Of a stretch of DNA of 64,000 nucleotides, positions 8,055 through 16,158 are shown one piece after another; position 1 is the first letter of the stretch, and every line of letters begins with the position of its first letter. Source of the DNA: Nocardia terpenica (GTDB lineage: Bacteria; Actinomycetota; Actinomycetes; Mycobacteriales; Mycobacteriaceae); contig NZ_JABMCZ010000003.1 in assembly GCF_013186535.1 (NCBI RefSeq), positions 2,170,001 to 2,234,000 on the forward strand. The letters are read 5' to 3'. The position numbers were made by a program, and so were the translations under genes. A model generated the notes under the pieces. It did no database searches. It worked only from the letters and a program-made list of their open reading frames with translations, and was not told the DNA's origin.

Positions 8055-9158
8055 TCATTCGGGAAGCCGCACCGGCATAACGAAATACCACTGCCGATTC
8101 GGCGTGGATTCATCGTCGGCCGGTCGAATGGCGGCCCCCCGCCGCGGGCCGTCGAGGGCGACATCGACGGCGGGCGTACGCACGGTGGTGAGGCCGTCCA
8201 GCAGATAGCGCGGATTGAAGGCGACCGTCATCGGATCGCCGCTGTATTCGCAGGGCAGGACATGCTCGGCGCGGCCCTGGGCGACATCGCCCGCCGCCAG
8301 CCGGACGCTGGACTCGGTGAAGGACAACAGGATTCGGGTGCCCTGCGACAGCAGCGCCACCCGCCGCACCGCCTCGACCACCGCCGCGGTCCGCAGCCGC
8401 GCCCGCGCCGGATGCCGCACGGTGAGATAGCGTTGGTACGGAGCGTAGGGCAGGTCGAGCAGCCGAATCGTGTGGTGGTCGTGCGCGGTTCGCAGGCCGA
8501 GCACGGATTGCGCTGTGCCGGTGGAGATCTCGACCCGCTCACCGGTGAGTACCTTCGTCGTGTCCACCAGGGCGCGCGCGGGCGCCAGCAGCGTCGACCC
8601 GGATTGTTCGGCGACCCAGTCGAGTTCGCGCACGGCGATGCGGAATCGGTCGGTGGCCACCAGGCGGATGAAGTCGGGATGGAACTCCACGGTCATGCCC
8701 GTCAGCATCGGCAGCGTGTCGTCGCGCCCGGCGGCCACGGCCACCTGCGCCACGGCCGCGGCGAAGTCCGCCCGGTCGACCGAGCCGCGCGCCGCCGCGG
8801 CCGCGGGCAGGTCCGGATAATCCTCGACGGGCATGAGCGGCAACGAGAATCGCGCCTGCTCGCACTCGATGTGCAGCGCCGACCCGTCGTCGAACAGCTC
8901 GACCGGGTGCAGCGGCAGGGTCTTGGTGATCTCGGTGAGCAGCCGCCCGGACACCAGCACCGCGCCGGACTCGGCGACGGTCCCGGTCACCGTCGCGCAC
9001 GCGGACACCTCGTAGTCGAACCCCGACATCGACACCGAGCCGTCCGCGGCGCGGATCAGGATGCCGCCGAGCGTCGGGACCGGCGGGCGGTTCGGCATGC
9101 CCGGTCCGACCGCCGCCACCGCCGCGGCCAGCGCGTCTCGATCCATTCGCAGCCTCAT
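8055..9158 (-). CDS. DNA polymerase III beta sliding clamp, second copy
   Basis: A 367-residue DnaN-family protein with the three-fold clamp architecture and the typical C-terminus YFVMPVRLPE, which in true clamps forms part of the peptide-binding groove. Clamps encircle DNA and tether polymerases. It lies far from any dnaA-like gene, so I read it as a paralogue of the housekeeping clamp. Its ATG overlaps the stop of the upstream helix-turn-helix gene (ATGA), so the two are translated together. Extra clamps occur in some actinomycetes, for example GriR, which confers resistance to griselimycin; a repair or damage role is also possible. N-terminal residues (MRLRMDRDALAAAVAAV) look complete. 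Confidence 0.85.
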   Translation of the reverse strand: MRLRMDRDALAAAVAAVGPGMPNRPPVPTLGGILIRAADGSVSMSGFDYEVSACATVTGTVAESGAVLVSGRLLTEITKTLPLHPVELFDDGSALHIECEQARFSLPLMPVEDYPDLPAAAAARGSVDRADFAAAVAQVAVAAGRDDTLPMLTGMTVEFHPDFIRLVATDRFRIAVRELDWVAEQSGSTLLAPARALVDTTKVLTGERVEISTGTAQSVLGLRTAHDHHTIRLLDLPYAPYQRYLTVRHPARARLRTAAVVEAVRRVALLSQGTRILLSFTESSVRLAAGDVAQGRAEHVLPCEYSGDPMTVAFNPRYLLDGLTTVRTPAVDVALDGPRRGAAIRPADDESTPNRQWYFVMPVRLPE

Positions 9159-9529
9159 CGTCGACCCTCTTCCGTTGTGCCGGTGCGATATTCGAGCCGG
9201 TGGTGCAGCGCGCTCGCCCGCGCGTGCGCCGCCTGTTTGGAGCGGTAGCCGAAGGCCACCGCGATCCGGGCCCACCCCACGCCGTGCTCGCCCGCGGCGC
9301 GCATCAGCTCCAGCTCGAGCCGGTCCAGGTCGCTGCGCGCGGCCGACAGCAGCACCGCGCAGGCGTCGAGCACCGCCTCCGGCATCGCCGTCGCCTCGTC
9401 GGCGGCGAACCGATCCAGCACCGCGCGAACGAGATTGGCGGGGTCGGGGGTCGAGGCGTCGGGCGGCGAGCCGAGCCAGTCCCGCAGCACCTTCCGGTCC
9501 GGGTGCGTCGAATCGACCATGCGCGTCAC
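9155..9529 (-). CDS. small helix-turn-helix protein coupled to clamp gene
   Basis: A 124-residue soluble protein. Its C-terminal third (GVGWARIAVAFGYRSKQAAH) has the form of a helix-turn-helix recognition segment seen in small actinobacterial DNA-binding proteins; the N-terminal part is helical and unrecognised. The start is ATG; a second ATG three codons in is equally possible. It is the first gene of a two-gene operon with the clamp paralogue, overlapping by four bases. A perfect palindrome sits 12 bases upstream of the start and would be a natural autoregulatory site. The function is inferred from the motif and context only. Confidence 0.65.
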   Translation of the reverse strand: MTRMVDSTHPDRKVLRDWLGSPPDASTPDPANLVRAVLDRFAADEATAMPEAVLDACAVLLSAARSDLDRLELELMRAAGEHGVGWARIAVAFGYRSKQAAHARASALHHRLEYRTGTTEEGRR

Positions 9530-9540
9530 TGTAGCGCACC

Positions 9541-9557
9541 GTCAAAAATTTTTTGAC
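9541..9557. promoter_or_regulatory. perfect palindrome upstream of the HTH-clamp operon
   Basis: GTCAAAAATTTTTTGAC reads as an exact inverted repeat (GTCAAAAA, one centre base, TTTTTGAC) and is conspicuously A+T rich in this genome. On the plus strand its right end begins TTGACA, a -35-like hexamer facing the secreted-protein gene, so it may control both directions. Confidence 0.6.
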
Positions 9558-9652
9558 AGTTCTAAGTCTCGTCTCAGAGTCGCTACCTACTGTTGATCTA
9601 CGTAGATTCCGCCGGGAGCGGCGGGGACCAGAAATGAAAGGGCAACGAAGCC

Positions 9653-10009
9653 ATGACACGACCTGTCGCAGGCAAGGTGTTCGCCGTACTCGTCGCGCTG
9701 GCCGCGATCGGGACTTTCCAGGCGGGCAGCGCCGCCGCGGATTCGGCCAGCCTGTCGGGCGCCTCACACGGCGGCGGCTCGGCGCACACCGGCAACTCGG
9801 GCATGCACGACACGACCGGTGCCCACCGGGGTGATCCGATGGGGTTCAACCACACCGATCGGAACCCGGTGCTGCAGAACCAGCATCAGGACGCCACGCG
9901 CAACTACCACGCCGAGCGCAACAGGCAGCTCGCCGAGGGGTCCAATGTGTCGGTCCGCGAGGGCGGGGCCGAGCGCTACACCTGCACCGTGCGGGACCCG
10001 AACTGCTGA
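9653..10009 (+). CDS. small secreted protein, unknown function
   Basis: A 118-residue protein with a signal peptide (hydrophobic residues 9-25, cleavage near AGSAAA|D) and a hydrophilic mature part rich in His, Asn and Gly. It ends with two cysteines (YTCTVRDPNC) that could form a C-terminal disulfide loop. An AAGGG ribosome site lies at suitable distance from the ATG. No family recognised. It is convergent with the iron-siderophore-type lipoprotein gene; the stop codons are almost adjacent. The His-rich content could suggest metal contact, but that is speculation. Confidence 0.65.
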   Translation: MTRPVAGKVFAVLVALAAIGTFQAGSAAADSASLSGASHGGGSAHTGNSGMHDTTGAHRGDPMGFNHTDRNPVLQNQHQDATRNYHAERNRQLAEGSNVSVREGGAERYTCTVRDPNC

Positions 10010-11083
10010 TCAGTCACTGACATAGGCGTTGAGCGTCGCCCGCAGATCCTCGAGCATCGCGCGGGCGGCGGTGACGCCGGACCCGTGCCAGATGTCGTCC
10101 TCGACATTGAACAGCCGCTTGTCGGTGGCCGCGCCGAGCTTCTTCCAGTCGGCGCCCTTCATGACGCGCTGGCCGTAGCTCTTCCCCTCGTCGCCGTCGA
10201 ACAGCACATAGATGATGTCGCCCTCCACCTTGGCCCGCTCGGCCTCGGTGCCGAGGGCGCTCACCGTGTAGGAGTGCGAACGCTGCGGCCCCGGCCGCTG
10301 CACGCCCGCGTCGGCGAGCACCTGACCGGCGAAGCTGTCGTTGCCGAGCACCTGAATGTCGTTGCCGGAGAAGCGCACCACCGACGCCTGGGAGAAGGAC
10401 GCCGCGATGCGCGCGCCGAGGCCGCGGGCGTCGGCGTGATAGGCGTCGAGCGCCTTCGCCGCGGCCCCGCGCCGCCCCATCGCGTCGGCGTACGCGGTGT
10501 AGGTGTCCTGCCAGGCACCGGCGGGGACCAGCACCGTCGGGGCGATGCCGCGCAGCGCGTCGGCGCCGCCGTCGCCCGCGGTGCCGACGATCAGATCCGG
10601 GTGCAGCGCAGCGATTCTTGCCGCGTCCGGGCTGCCCACCCCGCCGATGCCGGGAACGATGGCGATGCCGGTGCCGAGGTAGGAGGGCTGCGGCGTGGGC
10701 CCGGCGACGGTGGCCGCGCCGACGATCCGCTTCCACAACCCCAGCGAACAGGCCGCATCCAGGGCGGGGGTGTCCAGGACGACGATCCGCTGCGGATCGG
10801 CGGGCGCCTGCACCCCGTTCACCTCGTGCGTGCCCGACGCCTGATCCGGGTCGGTCGGCAGCGGGCACGCCTGGCGGGTGTCGCGTTCGATGCCCACCAC
10901 GTCCGCGCCCGCGATATTGGTGGTGGTGCGCACGATGCTGGCGTCGTCGTTGGACCCGGTACCGCACGCGGTGAGCAGCGCGGCGGCGGCGACCAGCGCC
11001 GCGCTACCGGCGCGCAAACGCCGTGCCCGGGTGCGGTTGCGAGCTTTGGTGTTTCGGGTGGGGTCGACCTCGATCACCGCCAT
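10010..11083 (-). CDS. fecB: periplasmic-binding lipoprotein, iron-siderophore type
   Basis: A 357-residue lipoprotein with a lipobox LLTAC (Cys40) and a two-lobed type III periplasmic-binding domain (PADPQRIVVLDTPALDAACSL, then HPDLIVG, and a C-terminal lobe). In this family such proteins bind ferric siderophores or haem for an ABC importer; no permease or ATPase gene adjoins, so it acts with partners elsewhere. Its position next to ctaD and serB matches mycobacterial fecB. The ATG chosen has no ribosome site but a TACCCT box seven bases upstream, so I infer a leaderless transcript. An upstream TTG would extend it by 12 residues. Confidence 0.85.
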   Translation of the reverse strand: MAVIEVDPTRNTKARNRTRARRLRAGSAALVAAAALLTACGTGSNDDASIVRTTTNIAGADVVGIERDTRQACPLPTDPDQASGTHEVNGVQAPADPQRIVVLDTPALDAACSLGLWKRIVGAATVAGPTPQPSYLGTGIAIVPGIGGVGSPDAARIAALHPDLIVGTAGDGGADALRGIAPTVLVPAGAWQDTYTAYADAMGRRGAAAKALDAYHADARGLGARIAASFSQASVVRFSGNDIQVLGNDSFAGQVLADAGVQRPGPQRSHSYTVSALGTEAERAKVEGDIIYVLFDGDEGKSYGQRVMKGADWKKLGAATDKRLFNVEDDIWHGSGVTAARAMLEDLRATLNAYVSD

Positions 11084-11294
11084 GCGGGGAAGGGTACACA
11101 CGACCTCGGCGTCCCCCAATTACGACACCGAGTAGGACCGGGAGTGATGCTTGCGGCAGCACGGTTTACGATGCGTAGTAGCGCAAGCCACCCGTCGTTC
11201 GCTGTGCGCCGACCGGACCCCGAAGCGGGGCGCCGTCTCGGACCGGAAGCCGTGCGTACGACAACGACCAGAAGGCATACCTTCAGGAGGATCA
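11084..11294. promoter_or_regulatory. divergent promoter region fecB/ctaD
   Basis: About 210 bases separate two divergently transcribed genes. TACCCT ends seven bases before the lipoprotein ATG on the minus strand. On the plus strand CAGGAGG sits five bases before the ctaD GTG. No further motif identified. Confidence 0.45.
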
Positions 11295-13031
11295 GTGACT
11301 GCTGTAGAGCCCCAGCCAGTCCCCAAGTTGGAAGCGACTCGGCCGTACCCACAACGACTGGGTCCGAAGGGTTCGTTCATCTACAAGATGGTCACCACCA
11401 CCGATCCGAAGGTGCTCGGGGTGATGTACCTGGTGACGGCGATGTCGTTCTTCCTCATCGGTGGCGTGATGGCGCTGCTGATGCGCGCGGAGCTCGCCCG
11501 CCCGGGCCTGCAGTTCCTGTCGCCGGAGCAGTTCAACCAGCTGTTCACCATGCACGGCACGATCATGCTGCTGTTCTATGCGACCGCGATCGTGTTCGGC
11601 TTCGCCAATATCGTGCTGCCGCTGCAGATCGGCGCGCCCGACGTCGCCTTCCCGCGCCTGAACGCGTTCAGCTACTGGCTGTACCTGTTCGGCGCGACCA
11701 TGGCGACCGCGGGCTTCATCACCCCGGGCGGCGCCGCCGACTTCGGCTGGACGGCGTACACGCCGCTGTCGGACATCGTGCACTCCCCGGGCGTGGGCGC
11801 GGACCTGTGGATCATGGGCCTGGCCGTCTCCGGCCTCGGCACCATTCTGGGTGGCGTCAACATGCTCACCACGGTGGTCTGCCTGCGCTGCCCCGGTATG
11901 ACGCTGTTCCGGATGCCGATCTTCACCTGGAACATCGCCGTCACCAGTGTGCTTGTGCTGCTGGCCTTCCCGCTGCTGACCGCCGCGCTGATGGCGCTGG
12001 CCTACGACCGGCACCTGGGCGGGCACATCTACGACCCGGCGACCGGTGGCGCGATCCTGTACCAGCACCTGTTCTGGTACTTCGGCCACCCCGAGGTGTA
12101 CATCATCGCGTTGCCGTTCTTCGGGATCGTGTCGGAGATCTTCCCGGTGTTCAGCCGTAAGCCGATCTTCGGGTACACCACGCTGGTGTATGCGACGTTG
12201 GGGATCGCGGCGTTGTCGATCGCGGTGTGGGCGCATCACATGTACGCCACCGGTGCGGTGTTGCTGCCGTACTTCTCGTTCATGACGTTCCTGATCGCGG
12301 TGCCGACGGGTGTGAAGTTCTTCAACTGGATCGGCACCATGTGGCGGGGTCAGTTGACGTTCGAGTCGCCGATGTTGTTCTCGGTCGGGTTCATCGTGAC
12401 GTTCCTGTTCGGTGGGTTGTCGGGTGTGATCCTGGCGAGCCCGCCGCTGGATTTCCATGTGTCGGATACCTATTTCGTGGTGGCGCACTTCCACTACGTG
12501 CTGTTCGGCACCATCGTGTTCGCCACGTATGCGGGTATCTATTTCTGGTTCCCGAAGATGACCGGCCGCATGATGGACGAACGCCTCGGCAAGTGGCACT
12601 TCTGGGCCACCATGATCGGCTTCCACACCACCTTCCTCGTCCAGCACTGGCTGGGCGCCGAGGGCATGCCGCGCCGCTACGCCGACTACCTGCCGACCGA
12701 CGGGTTCACGCTGCTGAACACCATCTCGACGATCGGCGCGTTCATCCTGGGTGCCTCGACGCTGCCGTTCCTCTGGAACGTCTTCAAGAGCTACCGATAC
12801 GGCGAGGTCGTGACCGTGGACGACCCGTGGGGTTACGGCAACTCCCTCGAGTGGGCGACGTCGTGCCCGCCGCCGCGGCACAACTTCTACGAGCTGCCCC
12901 GAATTCGTTCGGAGCGTCCGGCGTTCGAGCTGCACTATCCGCACATGGTGGAGCGGATGCGGGCCGAGGCTCATGTGGGCTGGGGTTCCAAGTCGCACAC
13001 GGTCAAGGAGCTCGAGAAGGTTTCGAGCTAG
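11295..13031 (+). CDS. ctaD: cytochrome c oxidase subunit I (aa3 type)
   Basis: A 578-residue integral membrane protein with twelve helices, the catalytic subunit of the terminal oxidase that reduces oxygen and pumps protons. Key segments are present: the haem a ligand region FTMHGTIMLLFY, the copper B/Tyr cross-link region FWYFGHPEVYIIALPFFG, the two copper B histidines in IAVWAHHMY, and the haem ligands in FVVAHFHYVLFGT. The start GTG follows a textbook CAGGAGG site. Genes for subunits II and III are not adjacent, as in other actinobacteria. The stop codon runs directly into a dispersed hairpin, which is likely part of transcript ending. Confidence 0.96.
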   Translation: MTAVEPQPVPKLEATRPYPQRLGPKGSFIYKMVTTTDPKVLGVMYLVTAMSFFLIGGVMALLMRAELARPGLQFLSPEQFNQLFTMHGTIMLLFYATAIVFGFANIVLPLQIGAPDVAFPRLNAFSYWLYLFGATMATAGFITPGGAADFGWTAYTPLSDIVHSPGVGADLWIMGLAVSGLGTILGGVNMLTTVVCLRCPGMTLFRMPIFTWNIAVTSVLVLLAFPLLTAALMALAYDRHLGGHIYDPATGGAILYQHLFWYFGHPEVYIIALPFFGIVSEIFPVFSRKPIFGYTTLVYATLGIAALSIAVWAHHMYATGAVLLPYFSFMTFLIAVPTGVKFFNWIGTMWRGQLTFESPMLFSVGFIVTFLFGGLSGVILASPPLDFHVSDTYFVVAHFHYVLFGTIVFATYAGIYFWFPKMTGRMMDERLGKWHFWATMIGFHTTFLVQHWLGAEGMPRRYADYLPTDGFTLLNTISTIGAFILGASTLPFLWNVFKSYRYGEVVTVDDPWGYGNSLEWATSCPPPRHNFYELPRIRSERPAFELHYPHMVERMRAEAHVGWGSKSHTVKELEKVSS

Positions 13032-13057
13032 ATCCCGGCCAAAAGCATGCCGGGATC
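13031..13057 (+). repeat. dispersed hairpin element, copy 3
   Basis: Perfect stem GATCCCGGC/GCCGGGATC with loop CAAAAGCAT. Its first base is the last base of the ctaD stop codon. Same orientation as copy 1. Confidence 0.9.
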
Positions 13058-13068
13058 ACAGATACGAA

Positions 13069-13098
13069 GCGGCGGCCGTCTTTCGAGACGGCCGCCGC
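13069..13098 (+). terminator. strong hairpin after ctaD
   Basis: Twelve-base perfect stem GCGGCGGCCGTC/GACGGCCGCCGC with loop TTTCGA, followed by GTTTGTG. A probable intrinsic-type terminator, enclosed between two dispersed hairpins. Confidence 0.65.
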
Positions 13099-13102
13099 GT
13101 TT

Positions 13103-13177
13103 GTGTTCCCGGCGTGCTCTTGGCTGTGTTCCCGGCGTGCTCTTGGCTGTGTTCCCGGCGTGCTCTTGGCCGGGATC
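13103..13177 (-). repeat. tandem array of hairpin half-units ending in a complete copy
   Basis: Three 23-base tandem units, each starting GTGTTCCCGGC and reading on to GTGCTCTTGGC. The first two lack the right stem arm; only the third continues into GCCGGGATC and can fold (about 13151-13177). Inverted with respect to copy 3. Confidence 0.85.
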
Positions 13178-13302
13178 CGAGGCCGCGTGATCCCGGCCAC
13201 GCCCGCGCCGTCGGCCTCGGGGAACGGATATCGGGCCTGAGACAATGGGCGGGTCCTCGGTAAGTCCGGCGGATGCGGCATTCACGACGAACGGAGCTTC
13301 GA

Positions 13303-14526
13303 TTGAGCACGTCCGAGACGACGGTGCTGATCACCGTCACGGGCCCCGACAAGCCGGGTGTGACCTCGGTGCTGCTGACGGCCCTGTCCCGGAACGGGGT
13401 GAGCCTGCTCGATGTGGAACAGGTCGTCATCCGCGGTCGTCTCACCCTCGGCGTGCTCGTGACCTGCCCGAGCGACCCCGAGGGCCTGCAGGATCAGCTC
13501 GAGGACGCGATGGCGACCGTCGGCATGCAGGTCGACGTGGAGATCGGCGCGAATTCCGTGGCGGGCGCGCGGGTATCGACGCACGCGGTGGTGGTGCTGG
13601 GCAACCCGGTCACCGCGCGGGCGTTCAGCGCGATCGCGCGCAAGCTCGCCGAGCAGGACGTGAACATCGACTCCATTCGCGGCATCGCCGACTATCCGGT
13701 GACCGGGCTGGAGCTCATGGTGACCGCGCCCGGCACCGAGGCCGCGGAAACCCGGCTGCGCACCGCCCTGTCCGTCATCGCGGCCAAGGAGAATATCGAC
13801 GTCGCGGTCGAGCGGGCCGGGCTGGCGCGACGGGCCAAGCGGCTCATCGTGTTCGACGTCGACTCCACCCTCATCCAGGGCGAGGTGATCGAGATGCTGG
13901 CCGCGCACGCCGGCGTCGAGGACGAGGTCCGCCGGGTCACCGAGGCGGCCATGCGCGGCGAACTCGACTTCGCCGAATCGCTGCGGCAGCGGGTCGCGAC
14001 GCTGGCCGGGCTGGAGGAGACGGTGATCGAGGAGGTGGCCGAGGCCATCGAGCTCACCGCGGGGGCGCGCACCACCATTCGCACGCTGCGCCGGTTGGGA
14101 TTCCGCTGCGGCGTGGTGTCCGGCGGGTTCCGCCAGGTGATCGAGCCGCTGGCGCACGAGCTGGAACTGGACTTCGTGCAGGCCAATACGCTCGAGGTGG
14201 TCGACGGCAGGCTCACCGGCAAGGTGATTGGCGAGATCGTGGACCGCCCGGCCAAGGCGGTGGCGCTGCGGCGCTTCGCGGCCGAGACCGGGGTGCCGAT
14301 GGACCAGACGGTGGCGGTCGGCGACGGCGCCAACGACATCGACATGCTAAATGCCGCCGGGCTCGGCATCGCCTTCAACGCCAAGCCCGCCCTGCGCGAG
14401 GTCGCCGATGCCGCCCTGTCCCACCCGTTCCTGGACGCGGTCCTGTTCATCCTCGGCGTCACCCGCGACGAGGTAGAAGCCGCCGACGCCCGCGACGGAC
14501 TGATTCGCCGCGTGCCCTTGGGCTGA
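13303..14526 (+). CDS. serB: phosphoserine phosphatase with two ACT domains
   Basis: A 407-residue SerB of the mycobacterial SerB2 type, which dephosphorylates phosphoserine in the last step of serine synthesis. Two ACT domains (about residues 6-85 and 92-165) bind amino acids as feedback sensors. The HAD domain carries the nucleophile motif FDVDSTL with Asp185/Asp187, the Ser motif VVSGGF, the Lys region and VGDGANDIDM. I choose a TTG start because GGAG lies seven bases upstream and it matches the usual N-terminus; an ATG ten codons earlier is possible but has no good ribosome site. Downstream lies a tandem 25-base repeat. Confidence 0.93.
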   Translation: MSTSETTVLITVTGPDKPGVTSVLLTALSRNGVSLLDVEQVVIRGRLTLGVLVTCPSDPEGLQDQLEDAMATVGMQVDVEIGANSVAGARVSTHAVVVLGNPVTARAFSAIARKLAEQDVNIDSIRGIADYPVTGLELMVTAPGTEAAETRLRTALSVIAAKENIDVAVERAGLARRAKRLIVFDVDSTLIQGEVIEMLAAHAGVEDEVRRVTEAAMRGELDFAESLRQRVATLAGLEETVIEEVAEAIELTAGARTTIRTLRRLGFRCGVVSGGFRQVIEPLAHELELDFVQANTLEVVDGRLTGKVIGEIVDRPAKAVALRRFAAETGVPMDQTVAVGDGANDIDMLNAAGLGIAFNAKPALREVADAALSHPFLDAVLFILGVTRDEVEAADARDGLIRRVPLG

Positions 14527-14540
14527 CGGTCGCGGCTGTC

Positions 14541-14665
14541 GTCAATCCTGCGCTACCGCAGGCGGTGTCAATCCTCGTAACCGCGGCCGTTGTCAATCTC
14601 GTAACCGCGGGTGGTGTCAATCCTCGTAACCGCGGGCGGCGTCAATTCTTCAGTACCGCGGGCGG
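14541..14665 (+). repeat. tandem repeat, five units of about 25 bases
   Basis: Five imperfect direct repeats beginning GTCAATCCTCGTAACCGCGG at 14541, 14567, 14592, 14616 and 14641. They start about 15 bases after the serB stop. Each unit carries GGTGTCAAT and CCGCGG. No coding potential seen; too regular for chance. Confidence 0.85.
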
Positions 14666-14811
14666 CGGTTTGCCCGTGGTTCGGGCATGCTGGACATCGG
14701 AATTGGAATAAACGGTCGGGTGCGGCCCGAGCGAGTCGACAGGTTTGTCCGCTCGGTGGCGTCGGCGGGGAGGGCGCCTCGTGCCCGGCCGACGACGAAT
14801 GGGAGGACAGC

Positions 14812-15264
14812 GTGCGAATTCCCCTGCTGATAGTTGCGCTAGGTCTCACTCTCGCGGCGTGCGGCACCAATCATTCCGGGGCGGCGGACCCGACCTCGGC
14901 CGCCGCCCCGCCGCCCACCACCGCGGCCGCGCCACCGGTGAACGTCGGCGCGGATGGCAACGGCAAGGACGTCACCCTGGCGGTGGGCCAGAACCTGGTG
15001 GTCACGCTGGCGGCCAACCACACCACCGGCTACAGCTGGCAGACCCAGGACCTGGACCAGAAGATCGTCAAACAGGACGGCGATCCCGAGTACCACCCCG
15101 CCGTGACCACGAGCAACCCGCCCATCGGTTCGGGCGGAACCTCGGTGTGGCACTTCACCGGCGCGTCGCCCGGCACCACCACCCTGGTCCTGAACTACGC
15201 CCGCTCCTGGGAGCAGAACACCGCCCCGGCCGAGCACTTCACCACCACCATCCACGTCCGCTGA
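14812..15264 (+). CDS. chagasin-family (I42) protease inhibitor-like lipoprotein
   Basis: A 150-residue lipoprotein: lipobox LTLAAC (Cys18), a Pro/Ala/Thr-rich linker to about 45, then a beta domain with the three loops of the chagasin cysteine-protease inhibitor family: NHTTGYSW, GSGGTSVWHF and YARSWE. In the family these loops wedge into papain-like active sites; in actinobacteria the real target is unknown. The GTG start has GGGAGG upstream at good spacing. The gene stands alone between serB and the Pth2-like gene. The assignment rests on the three motifs in the right order and spacing; an adhesion or Ig-like role cannot be excluded. Confidence 0.8.
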   Translation: MRIPLLIVALGLTLAACGTNHSGAADPTSAAAPPPTTAAAPPVNVGADGNGKDVTLAVGQNLVVTLAANHTTGYSWQTQDLDQKIVKQDGDPEYHPAVTTSNPPIGSGGTSVWHFTGASPGTTTLVLNYARSWEQNTAPAEHFTTTIHVR

Positions 15265-15321
15265 CCCGCGCACGCCCGGGCGATACGCTGTGGTCCGGGT
15301 GTTGTTCGCGATCGGAGTGAT

Positions 15322-16080
15322 GTGGTGGTTTCCGCGGCGGCGGAGTTGGATGCCGGGTTTCGGGTGCGGCATGCGGAATTGACGCGGGGTTACGGGGGCG
15401 GCGGCGACCCCGCGGATCCGGCCCTGGTGCAGGCCATGCAGATGGTGCTGCACATCCGGAAGCTCGACCCGCCGCCGCGTAGCGCCCTGCTGGAGGCGGC
15501 GGCCGCGGCGGCCGTCGCGGTGTGCCTGGACCCGCGCGTCGGCCCGGACGGCGAATGGGAACAGCGCTACCTGACGTGGAAGCGCTCGCGCATCCGCAAG
15601 GTGGCGCGGCGGGCGCGCGGCGCGCAGTGGCTGGCGGCGGGCGAGGTCGACGGCGTGACCATCGAGGTCGACGGCGCGCATGCCCGCGCGCTGGTGCCCG
15701 GCCCGGTCGGCGACATCGACCCCCGCATTCGCAAGCTGCAGATCGGCGGCACCGATCTCGACCACGACGATCCGGGACCGCCCGATCCGGAAGTGCCGGT
15801 GCTGTGGGTGAATTCGGCGCTGGGCATGACGGTCGGCAAGGCCGCCGCACAGGTCGGGCACGCGAGTATGCTGCTGGCCGGGGCACTGCCGGTGCAGGCG
15901 GCCTACGCCTGGTCGCTGCGTGGTTACCGATGCGCGGTGCGCGACGCCGACGCACGGCGGTGGGCCGGGCTGTGCCGCCGGGTCGCCGCCGGTACGGCCA
16001 CCGCGGTGCGCGACGCGGGCTTCACCGAGGTGGCCCCCGGCTCGATAACGGTGATCGCCGTACCACCCGACCACGCATGA
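15322..16080 (+). CDS. peptidyl-tRNA hydrolase 2-like protein
   Basis: A 252-residue protein. The C-terminal half (from about residue 150) carries the Pth2 signature MTVGKAAAQVGHA and ends in a beta strand GSITVIAVPP. Pth2 enzymes release peptides from stalled peptidyl-tRNA in archaea and eukaryotes; bacterial actinomycete versions have a long N-terminal extension, here Arg/Ala-rich and possibly RNA-binding. The start is one of two consecutive GTG codons after CGGAG. The usual bacterial Pth would be elsewhere, so this is likely an accessory enzyme. Activity is inferred from the motif only. Confidence 0.75.
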   Translation: MVVSAAAELDAGFRVRHAELTRGYGGGGDPADPALVQAMQMVLHIRKLDPPPRSALLEAAAAAAVAVCLDPRVGPDGEWEQRYLTWKRSRIRKVARRARGAQWLAAGEVDGVTIEVDGAHARALVPGPVGDIDPRIRKLQIGGTDLDHDDPGPPDPEVPVLWVNSALGMTVGKAAAQVGHASMLLAGALPVQAAYAWSLRGYRCAVRDADARRWAGLCRRVAAGTATAVRDAGFTEVAPGSITVIAVPPDHA

Positions 16081-16158
16081 CGCGCCGACCGGTCGACGTG
16101 ACGTCGACGGTGCGGCAGGATCGTGCTCGATTTTCGCGACGGACCGACGGATAGGACG

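Noticed and set aside
11292..12998. 568-codon minus-strand frame opposite ctaD
   Set aside because: Shadow of the cytochrome oxidase gene; Arg/Gln/His-rich with no domain.
14541..14665. Tandem repeat as a CRISPR array
   Set aside because: Units are contiguous with no unique spacers of equal length, and no cas genes are present.
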